A stretch of DNA of 64,000 nucleotides from Calditrichia bacterium (GTDB lineage Bacteria > Calditrichota > Calditrichia > RBG-13-44-9 > J075). Location of the stretch: NCBI GenBank assembly GCA_028284905.1, contig JANQQU010000063.1, positions 28,226 to 92,225 on the forward strand, in the 5' to 3' direction. This document shows, in pieces, positions 8,775-16,810 of this stretch. Numbering within the stretch: position 1 is the first letter of the stretch; each line of letters starts with the position of its first letter. The position numbers were made by a program, and so were the translations under genes. Below the pieces are notes generated by a model. That model searched no databases. It was not told where the DNA came from and saw only the letters and a list, made by a program, of their open reading frames with translations.

Positions 8775-10742
8775 TTATTGATCCTTTAACTGCTCCAGCA
8801 GCGTTTCATAAGCAAGCTGGGCGGCTTCCCACTCGGCGAACACTGTTTCCAGAGACTGTTTGACTTCGGCATACTCTTTTTGCAGACTGGCGGCACGTTC
8901 GCCATTCTGATAAGTGCCGGGATCAGCCAATTCCGTTTCCAGGCCGGCTTTTTTCTCTTCCAACGTTGCGATGGATGCTTCGCAGTCTTCCACCGCTTTT
9001 TCCAGCTTTTTCCGCTCCTTGCTAATTGCTTGCCGCGCCTCTGCTTCCCGGCGTTTTTGCTCTTTTGACTTAAACTTTTTACTACTTTTTTCTGCTGCCG
9101 GCGCTTCAGTCATCGCGTTTTCGGCTTCCTCGGCCGGAACTGTTATCGGTGCTTCCCGGCGATTGAGGTAATCTGAGTAGTTTCCTTCAAATAAACGCAA
9201 TTTGCCATCTTTTAGTTCGATAACCCGGGTGACCAATTTATCAAGAAAATAACGATCGTGAGAGATCAGGAGCAGTGTGCCATCGTACCGTCCTAACGCT
9301 TTTTCCAGGGCATTCCGGGAAGCGATATCCAGGTGATTGGTCGGCTCATCCATTATCAGAAAATTGACCGGCGCCAGCAGGATTTTTGCCAGAGATACCC
9401 GCGCTTTCTCTCCACCGGACAACACGCCGATTCGCTTATCCGGCTCTTCCCCGCTAAATTGAAAAATGCCGAGAATATCACGCAGGCGCGGGCGGTGGGT
9501 ATCTGCGGCGGTTTCTGCCACTTCATTAATGATGGTCGCATCCAGATCGAGCGTATCCACCTGGTGCTGGGCGTAATAGCCAATCGAGACTCTCTCCCCG
9601 ACGGTAAGGTTACCTTGCTGAGGATGCAACTGCTCACAGATCAAGCGGGTCATCGTTGTCTTTCCCGCACCATTTACCCCGACCAGGGCAACTTTTTCCC
9701 CGCGATAGAGATTCAGATCAACGCCTTCCAGCACCCAGTCCGTTTCATAGCGGAAAGCCATATCCTTGATTTTCAGAACATCTTTATAGCTGCTGGTTTC
9801 GACCTGGATATCGAAAGATATTTGCCGGTCCGGCGGAGGCAGCTCGATCTTCTCCATCTTCTCGAGCATTTTTACCCGGCTTTGCACCTGGGCTGCTTTT
9901 GATGCTTTATAACGAAAGCGATCAACAAATCTTTGTAGGCGCTCCCGCTCGGCTTTCTGCTCTTCGTAACGTTTATAGAGTAACTCCAGGTTGAGCACTT
10001 TTTGCTTTTCATAGTAATGATAATTGCCGGCATAGTGGGTCAGCTTGGAGCGATCCAGCTCCTGAATGTCCTTGGCGAGGCGGTCGATAAAAAAGCGATC
10101 GTGACTGACCAAAACGATACTGCCGGGAAAAGTGCGTAGATACTGCTCCAGCCACTCCAGAGATTCGATGTCGAGATGGTTTGTCGGTTCGTCCAGGAGC
10201 AGCAAATCCGGGCGTTGCAGCAGCAGCCTGGCGAGATGAACACGCATCCGCCAACCCCCGCTAAAATCTGAAAGAGAGCGATGATAGTCTTCGGTTTTAA
10301 ATCCCAGCCCACTAAGAATTGCTTTTGCCTCGGATTCCAGGCGATAGCCATCCAGCAAATTAAAGCGTTCCTGCAGGCTGCCCAAACGGGCGAGCAGTGC
10401 TTCCTGATTGTTAGGGTTTTCATCAAGCTTTACATGGATATCCTGCATCTCTGTTTCAATATCCAGTATTTCCCGATTGCCCTCGAGGACACAGTCGAGA
10501 ATCGCCCGCATTTCGCTCGCCGGCTCTTCCTGGCGTAAAAAACCAATCTGGTAATCTTTCGGTGTGCTGATGGCGCCGCTGTCCGGCTGGATGTCGCCAT
10601 AGATCGTTCGTAAAAGTGTGGTTTTTCCGGCACCGTTCGGTCCGATGAGTGCTGTGCGATCGCCCGGGTTGATCAACCAGTGAATGCCGGCAAATAATGA
10701 GCGATCGGCGATGGTGTAATGTAGGTCTTTTATCTGAAGCAT
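8775..10742 (-). CDS. ABC-F family ATP-binding cassette protein
   Basis: 655 residues with two nucleotide-binding domains and no membrane segments, the ABC-F plan. NBD1 has Walker A GPNGAGKT (34-41), signature FSGGW (159-163) and Walker B LLLLDEPTNHLD; NBD2 has GVNGAGKT, LSGGEKARVSLAK and FLIMDEPTNHLD. The inter-domain linker is rich in charged helices (YEEQKAERERLQRFVDRFRY), the P-site tRNA-interacting motif region of this family. A C-terminal coiled coil (about 545-655) resembles that of YheS/Uup-type members. Such proteins act at the ribosomal E site to rescue or modulate translation, and some give antibiotic protection. The downstream rRNA/tRNA methyltransferase supports a translation role. 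First gene of the minus-strand operon. Confidence 0.93.
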   Translation of the reverse strand: MLQIKDLHYTIADRSLFAGIHWLINPGDRTALIGPNGAGKTTLLRTIYGDIQPDSGAISTPKDYQIGFLRQEEPASEMRAILDCVLEGNREILDIETEMQDIHVKLDENPNNQEALLARLGSLQERFNLLDGYRLESEAKAILSGLGFKTEDYHRSLSDFSGGWRMRVHLARLLLQRPDLLLLDEPTNHLDIESLEWLEQYLRTFPGSIVLVSHDRFFIDRLAKDIQELDRSKLTHYAGNYHYYEKQKVLNLELLYKRYEEQKAERERLQRFVDRFRYKASKAAQVQSRVKMLEKMEKIELPPPDRQISFDIQVETSSYKDVLKIKDMAFRYETDWVLEGVDLNLYRGEKVALVGVNGAGKTTMTRLICEQLHPQQGNLTVGERVSIGYYAQHQVDTLDLDATIINEVAETAADTHRPRLRDILGIFQFSGEEPDKRIGVLSGGEKARVSLAKILLAPVNFLIMDEPTNHLDIASRNALEKALGRYDGTLLLISHDRYFLDKLVTRVIELKDGKLRLFEGNYSDYLNRREAPITVPAEEAENAMTEAPAAEKSSKKFKSKEQKRREAEARQAISKERKKLEKAVEDCEASIATLEEKKAGLETELADPGTYQNGERAASLQKEYAEVKQSLETVFAEWEAAQLAYETLLEQLKDQ

Positions 10743-11071
10743 AAATTCAAAAAAGTTAAGTGTTTCTCTAAGCCACTGATGTAGTATCGGTGAATATTAA
10801 CACAATTTCGCCCGATTACCAAAGCAATTTGCCCGGGAAATAATCGGCCACTAATTAGTGCCGGGGAAATTGTAATCCGCGCTATTTGTTGGAGGAAAAA
10901 GAAAATAAACGTATATTGCAGCGAATTTGGATATGGAAAGGTATTTGGAACTTTTCTTTCGGTGGAGGGCCGACCCGATTTATGCGTTTGATCAAGCAGT
11001 TTTTAACTACCATCCTACTAACATGCCAGGAATCAAAATCCAATATATAACACTAACAGAGGAGCATTCTT
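10743..11071. other. Divergent intergenic region, ABC-F / hflK
   Basis: 329 bases between divergently transcribed genes, so it should hold promoters for both. No hexamer pair was convincing. The only clear signal is the ribosome site AGAGGAG ahead of hflK. Confidence 0.4.
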
Positions 11072-12049
11072 ATGCCACAGCAAAAACCGCCATTTGATCT
11101 TAATGATTTTCGGCCACCCAGTGTGCCGGGAAATCTGCTTAAGATCGGTGTGCCGATCGTTCTGCTATTATTAGTCCTGACTTCGTCGTTTTTTACGATT
11201 GATACTGAAGAGGTCGGCGTTGTGTTACGTTTCGGTAAATTTGACCGGGAAGTACAACCGGGCTTAAATTTTAAAATGCCCCTGGGCGTTGAAACGGTCT
11301 ACAAGGTGCCGGTGCGGAAACAGCTCAAAGAAGAATTTGGCTTTCAAACATTAGATGCCGGGGTGCGCTCCCGCTATGCGACCCGGGATTTCTCCGACAT
11401 CGCCCTGATGCTTACCGGGGACTTAAACATCGCGGAGGTAGAATGGATCGTGCAATATCGTATCAATGATCCCTACAAGTTTCTTTTCCGCGTCCGCAAT
11501 CCAACCCAGACTTTTCGTGATATGAACGAAGCAATTATGCGGGAAGTGGTGGGCGACCGAACCATTAATGAGGTCATTAATATTCGTCAGGAAATTGAAG
11601 GTGTGGTGAAATCCAAATTACAGGAAAGCGTCGATAATTACGAGTTAGGCCTGGAAGTGGAACAGGTGCAGCTGCAGGGCGTTACCCCGCCGGATCCGGT
11701 AAAGCCGGCCTTTAATGAGGTGAATGAAGCCGAGCAGGAAAAAGAAAAGCTGGTGAACCAGGCGCAGGGAGAATACAACAAAGTAATCCCGAAAGCGCGT
11801 GGTGAAGCAGACCGTACCATTCAGGAAGCGGAAGGTTATGCCCTGCAACGTGTAAATGAAGCAGAAGGTGACGCCGCCCGTTTTAATTCCCTGTTTACAG
11901 AATATCGCAAGGCGAAGGAAGTGACCCGCCAGCGGATTTACCTGGAGACACTGGAAAAAGTGTTGAGTAAAGTAGGCAACAAAATTATAACCGATGAAGA
12001 TGCCAGCGGCGTGTTGCCATTATTGAATCTGGACAAGGGAGGTAACTAA
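11072..12049 (+). CDS. hflK: FtsH protease regulator HflK
   Basis: 325 residues. One N-terminal membrane helix (about 24-46, GVPIVLLLLVLTSSFFTI) is followed by an SPFH/band-7 domain (TEEVGVVLRFGKF ... PGLNFKMPLG) and a long Ala/Glu-rich helical region (about 200-290). It lacks the Gly-rich N-terminal tail of enterobacterial HflK. With HflC it forms the membrane cage that surrounds and modulates the AAA protease FtsH; ftsH is not in the window. Strong ribosome site AGAGGAG lies about 7 bases before the ATG. hflC begins 2 bases after the stop, so the two are cotranscribed. Confidence 0.92.
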   Translation: MPQQKPPFDLNDFRPPSVPGNLLKIGVPIVLLLLVLTSSFFTIDTEEVGVVLRFGKFDREVQPGLNFKMPLGVETVYKVPVRKQLKEEFGFQTLDAGVRSRYATRDFSDIALMLTGDLNIAEVEWIVQYRINDPYKFLFRVRNPTQTFRDMNEAIMREVVGDRTINEVINIRQEIEGVVKSKLQESVDNYELGLEVEQVQLQGVTPPDPVKPAFNEVNEAEQEKEKLVNQAQGEYNKVIPKARGEADRTIQEAEGYALQRVNEAEGDAARFNSLFTEYRKAKEVTRQRIYLETLEKVLSKVGNKIITDEDASGVLPLLNLDKGGN

Positions 12050-12050
12050 G

Positions 12051-13004
12051 ATGAAACGTATGGGAACCGCATTAACTGCGATCATTGCACTAATTATTGT
12101 TGTTGTCATCTACTCCTTTGCTTATGTGGTAAAAGAAGTTGATCAGGTGGTTATTACCCAATTTGGTAATCCTGTTGGCGATCCAATTACTGATCCGGGT
12201 ATCCACTTTAAAATTCCGCTGATTCAGAAGGCGAATTTCTTTGAGAAGCGCTTTCTGGAGTGGGATGGTGACCGGGAACAGGTGCCGACAAAGGACCGTC
12301 GTTTTATCTGGGTGGATACTTATGCGCGCTGGCGGATCGATAACGCACTGCTCTTTTTACAGCGTGTAACCAACGAGCGTGGTGCACAAACCCGCCTCGA
12401 TGATATTCTTGATAGTGAAACGAAAAGTGCCATCGCCCGTTACGATCTGATTGAACTGATTCGTACCAGTAACCGGGAACCGATCAAAACCGATGATGTT
12501 ACTGAGCAGTTGGGAAATGCTGAATTTGCCCAGATTGAGATAGGGCGAGAGCAGATTACCCGGGAAATTATCGAAGCTGCCGCCCCGAAGTTAAAAGAGC
12601 TGGGCATGGAGTTGCTCGATCTGCGCTTTAAGCGAATCAAATTCCTCGATGAAGTGCAGCAGAGAATTTTCGAGAGAATGATTGCCGAACGTAAGCGTAT
12701 TGCGGAGAGGTTCCGTTCGGAAGGACAGGGTGAAGCATCTCGTATTCTTGGTAATAAAGAACGTGACTTACTGGAAATTCAGTCCAAGGCATATAAAACC
12801 GCTCAGGAAATTAAAGGTAGGGCCGATGCGGAAGCAACTGCGATATTTGCACGGGCTTACGACCGCAATGCTGAAACCCGCGATTTCTACCGCTTCCTGA
12901 AAACGATGGAAGCATATGAATCAACCATTACGGAAAAAGATTGGGTATTGCTCTCTACCAAGAGTGATTTCTTTAAATTCCTCCGTAACCAAAGCGGTCG
13001 CTAA
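12051..13004 (+). CDS. hflC: FtsH protease modulator HflC
   Basis: 317 residues. N-terminal membrane helix (about 5-27), band-7/SPFH domain starting EVDQVVITQFGNPVGDPI, and a coiled-coil C-terminal half containing RIAERFRSEGQGEASRILG, a hallmark of HflC. It is the partner of HflK in the FtsH-regulating complex on the periplasmic face of the inner membrane. GGAGG in the last codons of hflK serves as its ribosome site. A strong terminator follows. Confidence 0.92.
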   Translation: MKRMGTALTAIIALIIVVVIYSFAYVVKEVDQVVITQFGNPVGDPITDPGIHFKIPLIQKANFFEKRFLEWDGDREQVPTKDRRFIWVDTYARWRIDNALLFLQRVTNERGAQTRLDDILDSETKSAIARYDLIELIRTSNREPIKTDDVTEQLGNAEFAQIEIGREQITREIIEAAAPKLKELGMELLDLRFKRIKFLDEVQQRIFERMIAERKRIAERFRSEGQGEASRILGNKERDLLEIQSKAYKTAQEIKGRADAEATAIFARAYDRNAETRDFYRFLKTMEAYESTITEKDWVLLSTKSDFFKFLRNQSGR

Positions 13005-13033
13005 TATCGCATTCGAAAAGTTGAAAAAGAAAA

Positions 13034-13066
13034 GGCCCGCTATCTTCCGATAGCGGTCCTTTTTTA
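13034..13066. terminator. Rho-independent terminator after hflKC, probably bidirectional
   Basis: GGCCCGCTATC, loop TTCC, GATAGCGGTCC, then a run of T. The stem has 11 pairs with one mismatch. An A-rich left flank gives a T-rich tail on the other strand, so it can also end the convergent MATE transcript. Confidence 0.88.
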
Positions 13067-13086
13067 TTAGATTCGCAAATTTACGC

Positions 13087-14541
13087 TCAGGATGCCGGTT
13101 CCGCATTGGGAATGGCTGAGTTTGCTTCTTCGGCCTCGAGAGTGTCTGCTCCTTCCGTTGATGTCGTATCGATAACCCGCATCGATTGCCATTTGCCCTG
13201 GCGAAAGCGAAAATAGAACACCACGCAAAGGGCACAGACGTAGAACGTCAAAGCTGCCCAGAACCAGTAAACATTGTATCCGGCATATAGAAAATAAATT
13301 GACGGTACCAGCATGCCACCCCAGGAAATACCAACACTGGCGATGGCGACAAAACGGGTATCTCCTGCGCCTTTCAAAGCACCGGAAAAGATCATTACCC
13401 CGGCATCGAAGAGACTGTAGAGCGCGACAAACTTCAGTAAGATGATGACGATTGCAGAAATCTGCGAAAAGTCTTCATCGGCTGCCTGCAGCTCGAAGGG
13501 CCAGAGAAAAAGTTCCGGAAAGGCGTAGTAGCCAACGCCTAATACGCCGAAGAAGGTAAAAGCCATATGGTAAGCGGACCAGGTCGCCTTTTCGGCCAGT
13601 GCCGGTTTATTCTCTCCCAGGTGCTGACCAACCAACACCGATACCGCAACGGAAAGCCCGAACATCGGCATAAATGCCAGGGAGTTGATGTTGATGGCGA
13701 TATTACTGGCGGCGAGGTCCAGGATGCCAACTTTCCCGATCATAAAAATAAAGAGAGTAAAGGCACATACTTCCAGCATATACTGCAGGCCGGTTGGCAG
13801 ACCATATTTAATTAAGCGGCCAAATAACTCCCGGTTAATCCGCCAGCCGCGACGGGTGTGATACTCTTCATCATACTTGTCCCGTAACATAATGCCAATA
13901 AAAAGCACCGATGGTGTTATAACACCGAGAACCGTTGCCCAGCCGGCACCGGTCATTCCCCATTCCGGGAAACCCCAGTTGCCAAAAATCCAGGCATAGT
14001 CGAGAATCAGGTTGACGACCGTACCGGCAATATTGCACCACATCACCGTCCAGGTTTTCCCCAGCCCGGAAAAAAATCCCGATATGGCATTGGCAACCAC
14101 CACAAAAGGAGCACCAACCAGCAGAATCTTGAAGTAAAGGGTCTCCAATGCCTGCACTTCCGGTGAATGATCGATAAAGGCAAAAAGTGCGTCGGAAGAG
14201 AGGTAAAATGCCAGGGAGACGAGAATGGTAATCCAGGCAATATGTATCCCCTGCCAAACCGCCGGGCCGATATTTTCCGGCTGTTTCGCGCCAAAATACT
14301 GAGCGACAAATGTCGCAGTATAGGCGGCGGTGCCTACAAAAAGACACATCACCGTCCAGTTGAGCATCCCGGCCGGCATGGAAGCCGCAATTGCTTCCGG
14401 TGAATACCAGGTGAGAAACACCCGGTCAATAAAAAATTGGAGACTGAGGGAGCCGGTACTTAAGATGAGCGGCAACGCAATCTTCCAGACTTCTCCGTAG
14501 CCACCCTCCGCCGACCAGCGTGCTTTGATTTGTTCTATCAT
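13087..14541 (-). CDS. MATE family efflux transporter
   Basis: 484 residues with about twelve membrane helices. N-terminal EVWKIALPLILSTGSLSLQF, then FIDRVFLTW and PAGMLNWTVMCLFVGTAAYT, match the multidrug and toxic compound extrusion (MatE) fold; internal pseudo-symmetry is visible in the second half (GLPTGLQYMLEVCAF). It exports cationic or other compounds by sodium or proton antiport. Ribosome site AAGGAAGG lies 7 bases before the ATG. Upstream lie a perfect 8-bp inverted repeat, a TATAAT and a 23-codon ORF (see those entries), suggesting regulated expression. The C-terminal tail is acidic (EGADTLEAEEAN). Confidence 0.92.
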   Translation of the reverse strand: MIEQIKARWSAEGGYGEVWKIALPLILSTGSLSLQFFIDRVFLTWYSPEAIAASMPAGMLNWTVMCLFVGTAAYTATFVAQYFGAKQPENIGPAVWQGIHIAWITILVSLAFYLSSDALFAFIDHSPEVQALETLYFKILLVGAPFVVVANAISGFFSGLGKTWTVMWCNIAGTVVNLILDYAWIFGNWGFPEWGMTGAGWATVLGVITPSVLFIGIMLRDKYDEEYHTRRGWRINRELFGRLIKYGLPTGLQYMLEVCAFTLFIFMIGKVGILDLAASNIAININSLAFMPMFGLSVAVSVLVGQHLGENKPALAEKATWSAYHMAFTFFGVLGVGYYAFPELFLWPFELQAADEDFSQISAIVIILLKFVALYSLFDAGVMIFSGALKGAGDTRFVAIASVGISWGGMLVPSIYFLYAGYNVYWFWAALTFYVCALCVVFYFRFRQGKWQSMRVIDTTSTEGADTLEAEEANSAIPNAEPAS

Positions 14542-14619
14542 GTGTAAACCTTCCTTTTTCCGCGCAAAAATTCCGTCATCATGCTCCCGGGCAAAATAGC
14601 GAAGACGTGCAGCGTTATG

Positions 14620-14640
14620 TAATACGGCTGTTCCGTATTA
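14620..14640. promoter_or_regulatory. Candidate operator: perfect inverted repeat upstream of the MATE gene
   Basis: TAATACGG, 5-base spacer, CCGTATTA: a perfect 8-bp dyad of 21 bases, 79 bases upstream of the MATE start and downstream of a TATAAT. Size and symmetry suit a dimeric repressor of TetR or MarR type. No adjacent repressor gene is present. Confidence 0.45.
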
Positions 14641-14710
14641 AGCGATATTTCGAAAATGGATAATTAATTCAGAATGGAAGGTCAAAAAACGAGAAGGGGA
14701 AAAACTTTAC

Positions 14711-14716
14711 ATTATA
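14711..14716 (-). promoter_or_regulatory. Candidate -10 element for the MATE gene
   Basis: Perfect TATAAT on the minus strand, 170 bases before the MATE start. No good -35 hexamer lies 16-18 bases upstream, so an activator might be needed or this is chance in AT-rich DNA. Confidence 0.3.
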
Positions 14717-14748
14717 CGTTAAAAATTATGAATAAATCTCGTTGATTG

Positions 14749-14820
14749 TCAGCCATTCCGGTTAAAAAGAATATCTGCCGTTAAATCATTTGCGATGAGA
14801 TTGGCTTTTACAAGCTTCAT
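14749..14820 (-). CDS. Possible 23-residue leader or small peptide with ideal ribosome site
   Basis: ATG-initiated short frame, MKLVKANLIANDLTADILF then NRNG and stop. It is preceded by a perfect AGGAGG with 6-base spacing, the best Shine-Dalgarno sequence seen in intergenic DNA here. It lies in the 396-base gap upstream of the MATE gene, same strand, about 208 bases before its start. It could be a translated leader controlling the pump, an independent small protein, or a gene remnant. No homologue is known to me. Confidence 0.4.
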   Translation of the reverse strand: MKLVKANLIANDLTADILFNRNG

Positions 14821-14937
14821 CTTAATCCTCCTGTATAAATCATCGATGCCTCATTGAACTTCATTTGTAGCAGCAGTGCCCCAGAACTTACGACTCTGCC
14901 ATATACAATGCAAAAGGTATTTTTTTCGCTGCGATGC

Positions 14938-15498
14938 CTAAGTATTGCCTTCTTTTAAACGCTTTTCCACGCTGACGGTATGATGGATATTGTGGTAGAT
15001 GGTGAACATTAACATTTCCCGGGCAGGGATTTTACCAAGCACCGGATGCGGGAGGAGGATCCGGTCAAGGTCGGCCTCCTTCCATTTCTGTGTCGCCATT
15101 ACTAGCTTGCCGCCGGCTTGATGCCATTGCTGCATCAGCTGCTCGCGGTCGCTGGTATCTTCAGAAGGTTTCGGGAGATAGCGCCCGGTTGCTTTTGCCC
15201 CCTTAACCAGCTTGTCGAGATAATTTTCGCGCACTTGAATGTAGTGCCGGGAGGTGCCGGCAGATTTACCAAACATTAATGCCAGGGCAGATTTTGGGGT
15301 TGCCATCGCGCGGGCCAATGGTTGCACGGATAAGATCAGGTGTTGAAAGTTTTCCTGTGGAGACCAGGCATCGGGCACCAGGCGTTTATCGAATTTTTCC
15401 GGGGGGATGCTGCTAAAATAGTCTGCAACGGCCATCTGTACCTTTTCCAGCGATTCGATGAGGGCCGCTTTACGATAGGGATTGCCCGCGTCAATCAT
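14938..15498 (-). CDS. DinB-like (DinB_2 superfamily) protein
   Basis: 186 residues, all-helical. WSPQENFQHLI near the N-terminus and MLMFTIYHNIHH near the C-terminus carry the spaced histidines that bind a metal in the DinB/YfiT four-helix bundle. Family members include thiol-dependent transferases and uncharacterised damage-inducible proteins; the substrate is unknown. It starts about 90 bases downstream of the Bax1-like nuclease stop on the same strand and may be cotranscribed, although a 12-bp hairpin separates them. Confidence 0.8.
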   Translation of the reverse strand: MIDAGNPYRKAALIESLEKVQMAVADYFSSIPPEKFDKRLVPDAWSPQENFQHLILSVQPLARAMATPKSALALMFGKSAGTSRHYIQVRENYLDKLVKGAKATGRYLPKPSEDTSDREQLMQQWHQAGGKLVMATQKWKEADLDRILLPHPVLGKIPAREMLMFTIYHNIHHTVSVEKRLKEGNT

Positions 15499-15560
15499 AT
15501 GCGCTCCATATTGACTGTTTTGTGATTGTTAAAGATAGCCTTTAGGGACCGGATTGTAAA

Positions 15561-15598
15561 GCGTTGTAGAGAAAATTCATGAATTATCTCTACAACGC
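15561..15598 (-). terminator. 12-bp hairpin spanning the nuclease stop codon
   Basis: GCGTTGTAGAGA and TCTCTACAACGC form a perfect 12-bp stem. The loop contains the further palindrome AATTCATGAATT, so the structure can extend. The TAG stop of the nuclease gene is inside one arm. Only TTT follows on the minus strand, so termination would be weak. Confidence 0.5.
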
Positions 15599-16810
15599 CA
15601 ACAGGCGCCGCAACAACGGTGTTAATTTTTGCATCGTGGGCATTTCCCGGAACAAAAAACCATGGCGGGAAAAATACGCCGATCCCTGCAGGGTTTCGGA
15701 AATCAACGGGTCTTTTTCCAGGGCGCGGGCAACACCAATGATCAACGGACTGCCAGTGGCTTTCTCCAGATGCGCCAAACGATTGACCAACTGGGTAGAG
15801 TGCCAGGGATGAAAAAGCTCCATAGCGATAGAGAGACCGGATGTGTGCGTCAGGGTAAAATCCGGAAAGCAATATGTTTCGCCTTCCAGGGGAATAAACT
15901 CACTGGCGGGAGCGATTTGCCAGTCTTCTGTTTTCTGGTGAAACATCTCCTGAAAAACACTGATCTCTTCCGGAACATAAGCGGTAAAATGATGAAAGTA
16001 TGGCTGTAGCCGACTGCTATTATCCAAGGATAAGGTGTAGCTGCGGCGGGTTTTGAAACGGATCTCTGCGGAGAGCTCCCATTGGGGCTGATGCAAAACA
16101 GCCGGGAAAAAATTGGCCAGATTCAGTCCGTATTTCTGAGTTTTGTAAAAGAGATTCAATGGACCATCGACGGTGATGATAAATCTGTCGTCAGCATCTT
16201 TGCGGATGGCGGCCATCAACTGATGGAAGCGGAGATACTTAAAAAACTGGCGTAACAATGCCGGGGGAGAATCTTCCAGGCGAATTTCCAGTTCGCTGCA
16301 ATGAATCAATAATCCCTGCACCTGTGCACAGTTATAGCGGTGAATCAACCGCTCCGGAGATAATGAACGAAATTTGACGACAGACTGGTAAGCGGGGAGA
16401 TCTGCATAAATGCTGTCTGCCAGTGTCGCTGGTTCCTGCTGAAATTTTTCGGCGATGGCTGCGCGGTAAGCAGCTTTATCCGCAAATGATACTTTCGACA
16501 GTATTTGGCTGGTTTCCCGGAAAAGTGTGTGGCGAAACTCGATCAGCGCTTCGTTTGGCGCGGTATCAAATTCGGTACGATCCAACAGCAGCTTCTCCAG
16601 GCCGCGGGTTACGACTGCCTCCCGGGGACTGTTTTCGATGATCAGTTTACTGTCTTCGAGCAGTTCACTGCGGGTTTTCCCGTTGCTTGCTTTAAAGATT
16701 TCCAGCAGTTGCCCGGCAGTATTGAGGAGCGCTTCATCCTCAGCTTTTAAGAGCAGCGGGGTAATCTTATCCTTGTATTTCCTAAAGCGGACGAGGTCCT
16801 TTGTAAGCAC
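15590..16810 (-). CDS. Bax1-like (DUF790) nuclease, partner of the XPB helicase
   Basis: 406 residues. N-terminal MLTKDLVRFRKYKDKITP and the C-terminal nuclease block CFPDFTL ... AMELFHPW ... LVNRLAHLEKATGSPLI match the DUF790/Bax1 family. In Archaea, Bax1 binds XPB and cuts DNA bubble structures in a nucleotide-excision-repair-like pair. The Asp of PDF and Glu of MELF are the likely metal ligands. The start is GTG at 16810 with GGAG 8 bases upstream, inside the last 29 bases of the helicase gene, so the two are translationally coupled. Assignment rests on motif pattern plus helicase linkage. Confidence 0.8.
   Translation of the reverse strand: MLTKDLVRFRKYKDKITPLLLKAEDEALLNTAGQLLEIFKASNGKTRSELLEDSKLIIENSPREAVVTRGLEKLLLDRTEFDTAPNEALIEFRHTLFRETSQILSKVSFADKAAYRAAIAEKFQQEPATLADSIYADLPAYQSVVKFRSLSPERLIHRYNCAQVQGLLIHCSELEIRLEDSPPALLRQFFKYLRFHQLMAAIRKDADDRFIITVDGPLNLFYKTQKYGLNLANFFPAVLHQPQWELSAEIRFKTRRSYTLSLDNSSRLQPYFHHFTAYVPEEISVFQEMFHQKTEDWQIAPASEFIPLEGETYCFPDFTLTHTSGLSIAMELFHPWHSTQLVNRLAHLEKATGSPLIIGVARALEKDPLISETLQGSAYFSRHGFLFREMPTMQKLTPLLRRLLAL

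Noticed and set aside
9333..9902. Antisense 189-codon frame within the ABC-F gene
   Set aside because: Opposite the second ATP-binding domain; no domain of its own.
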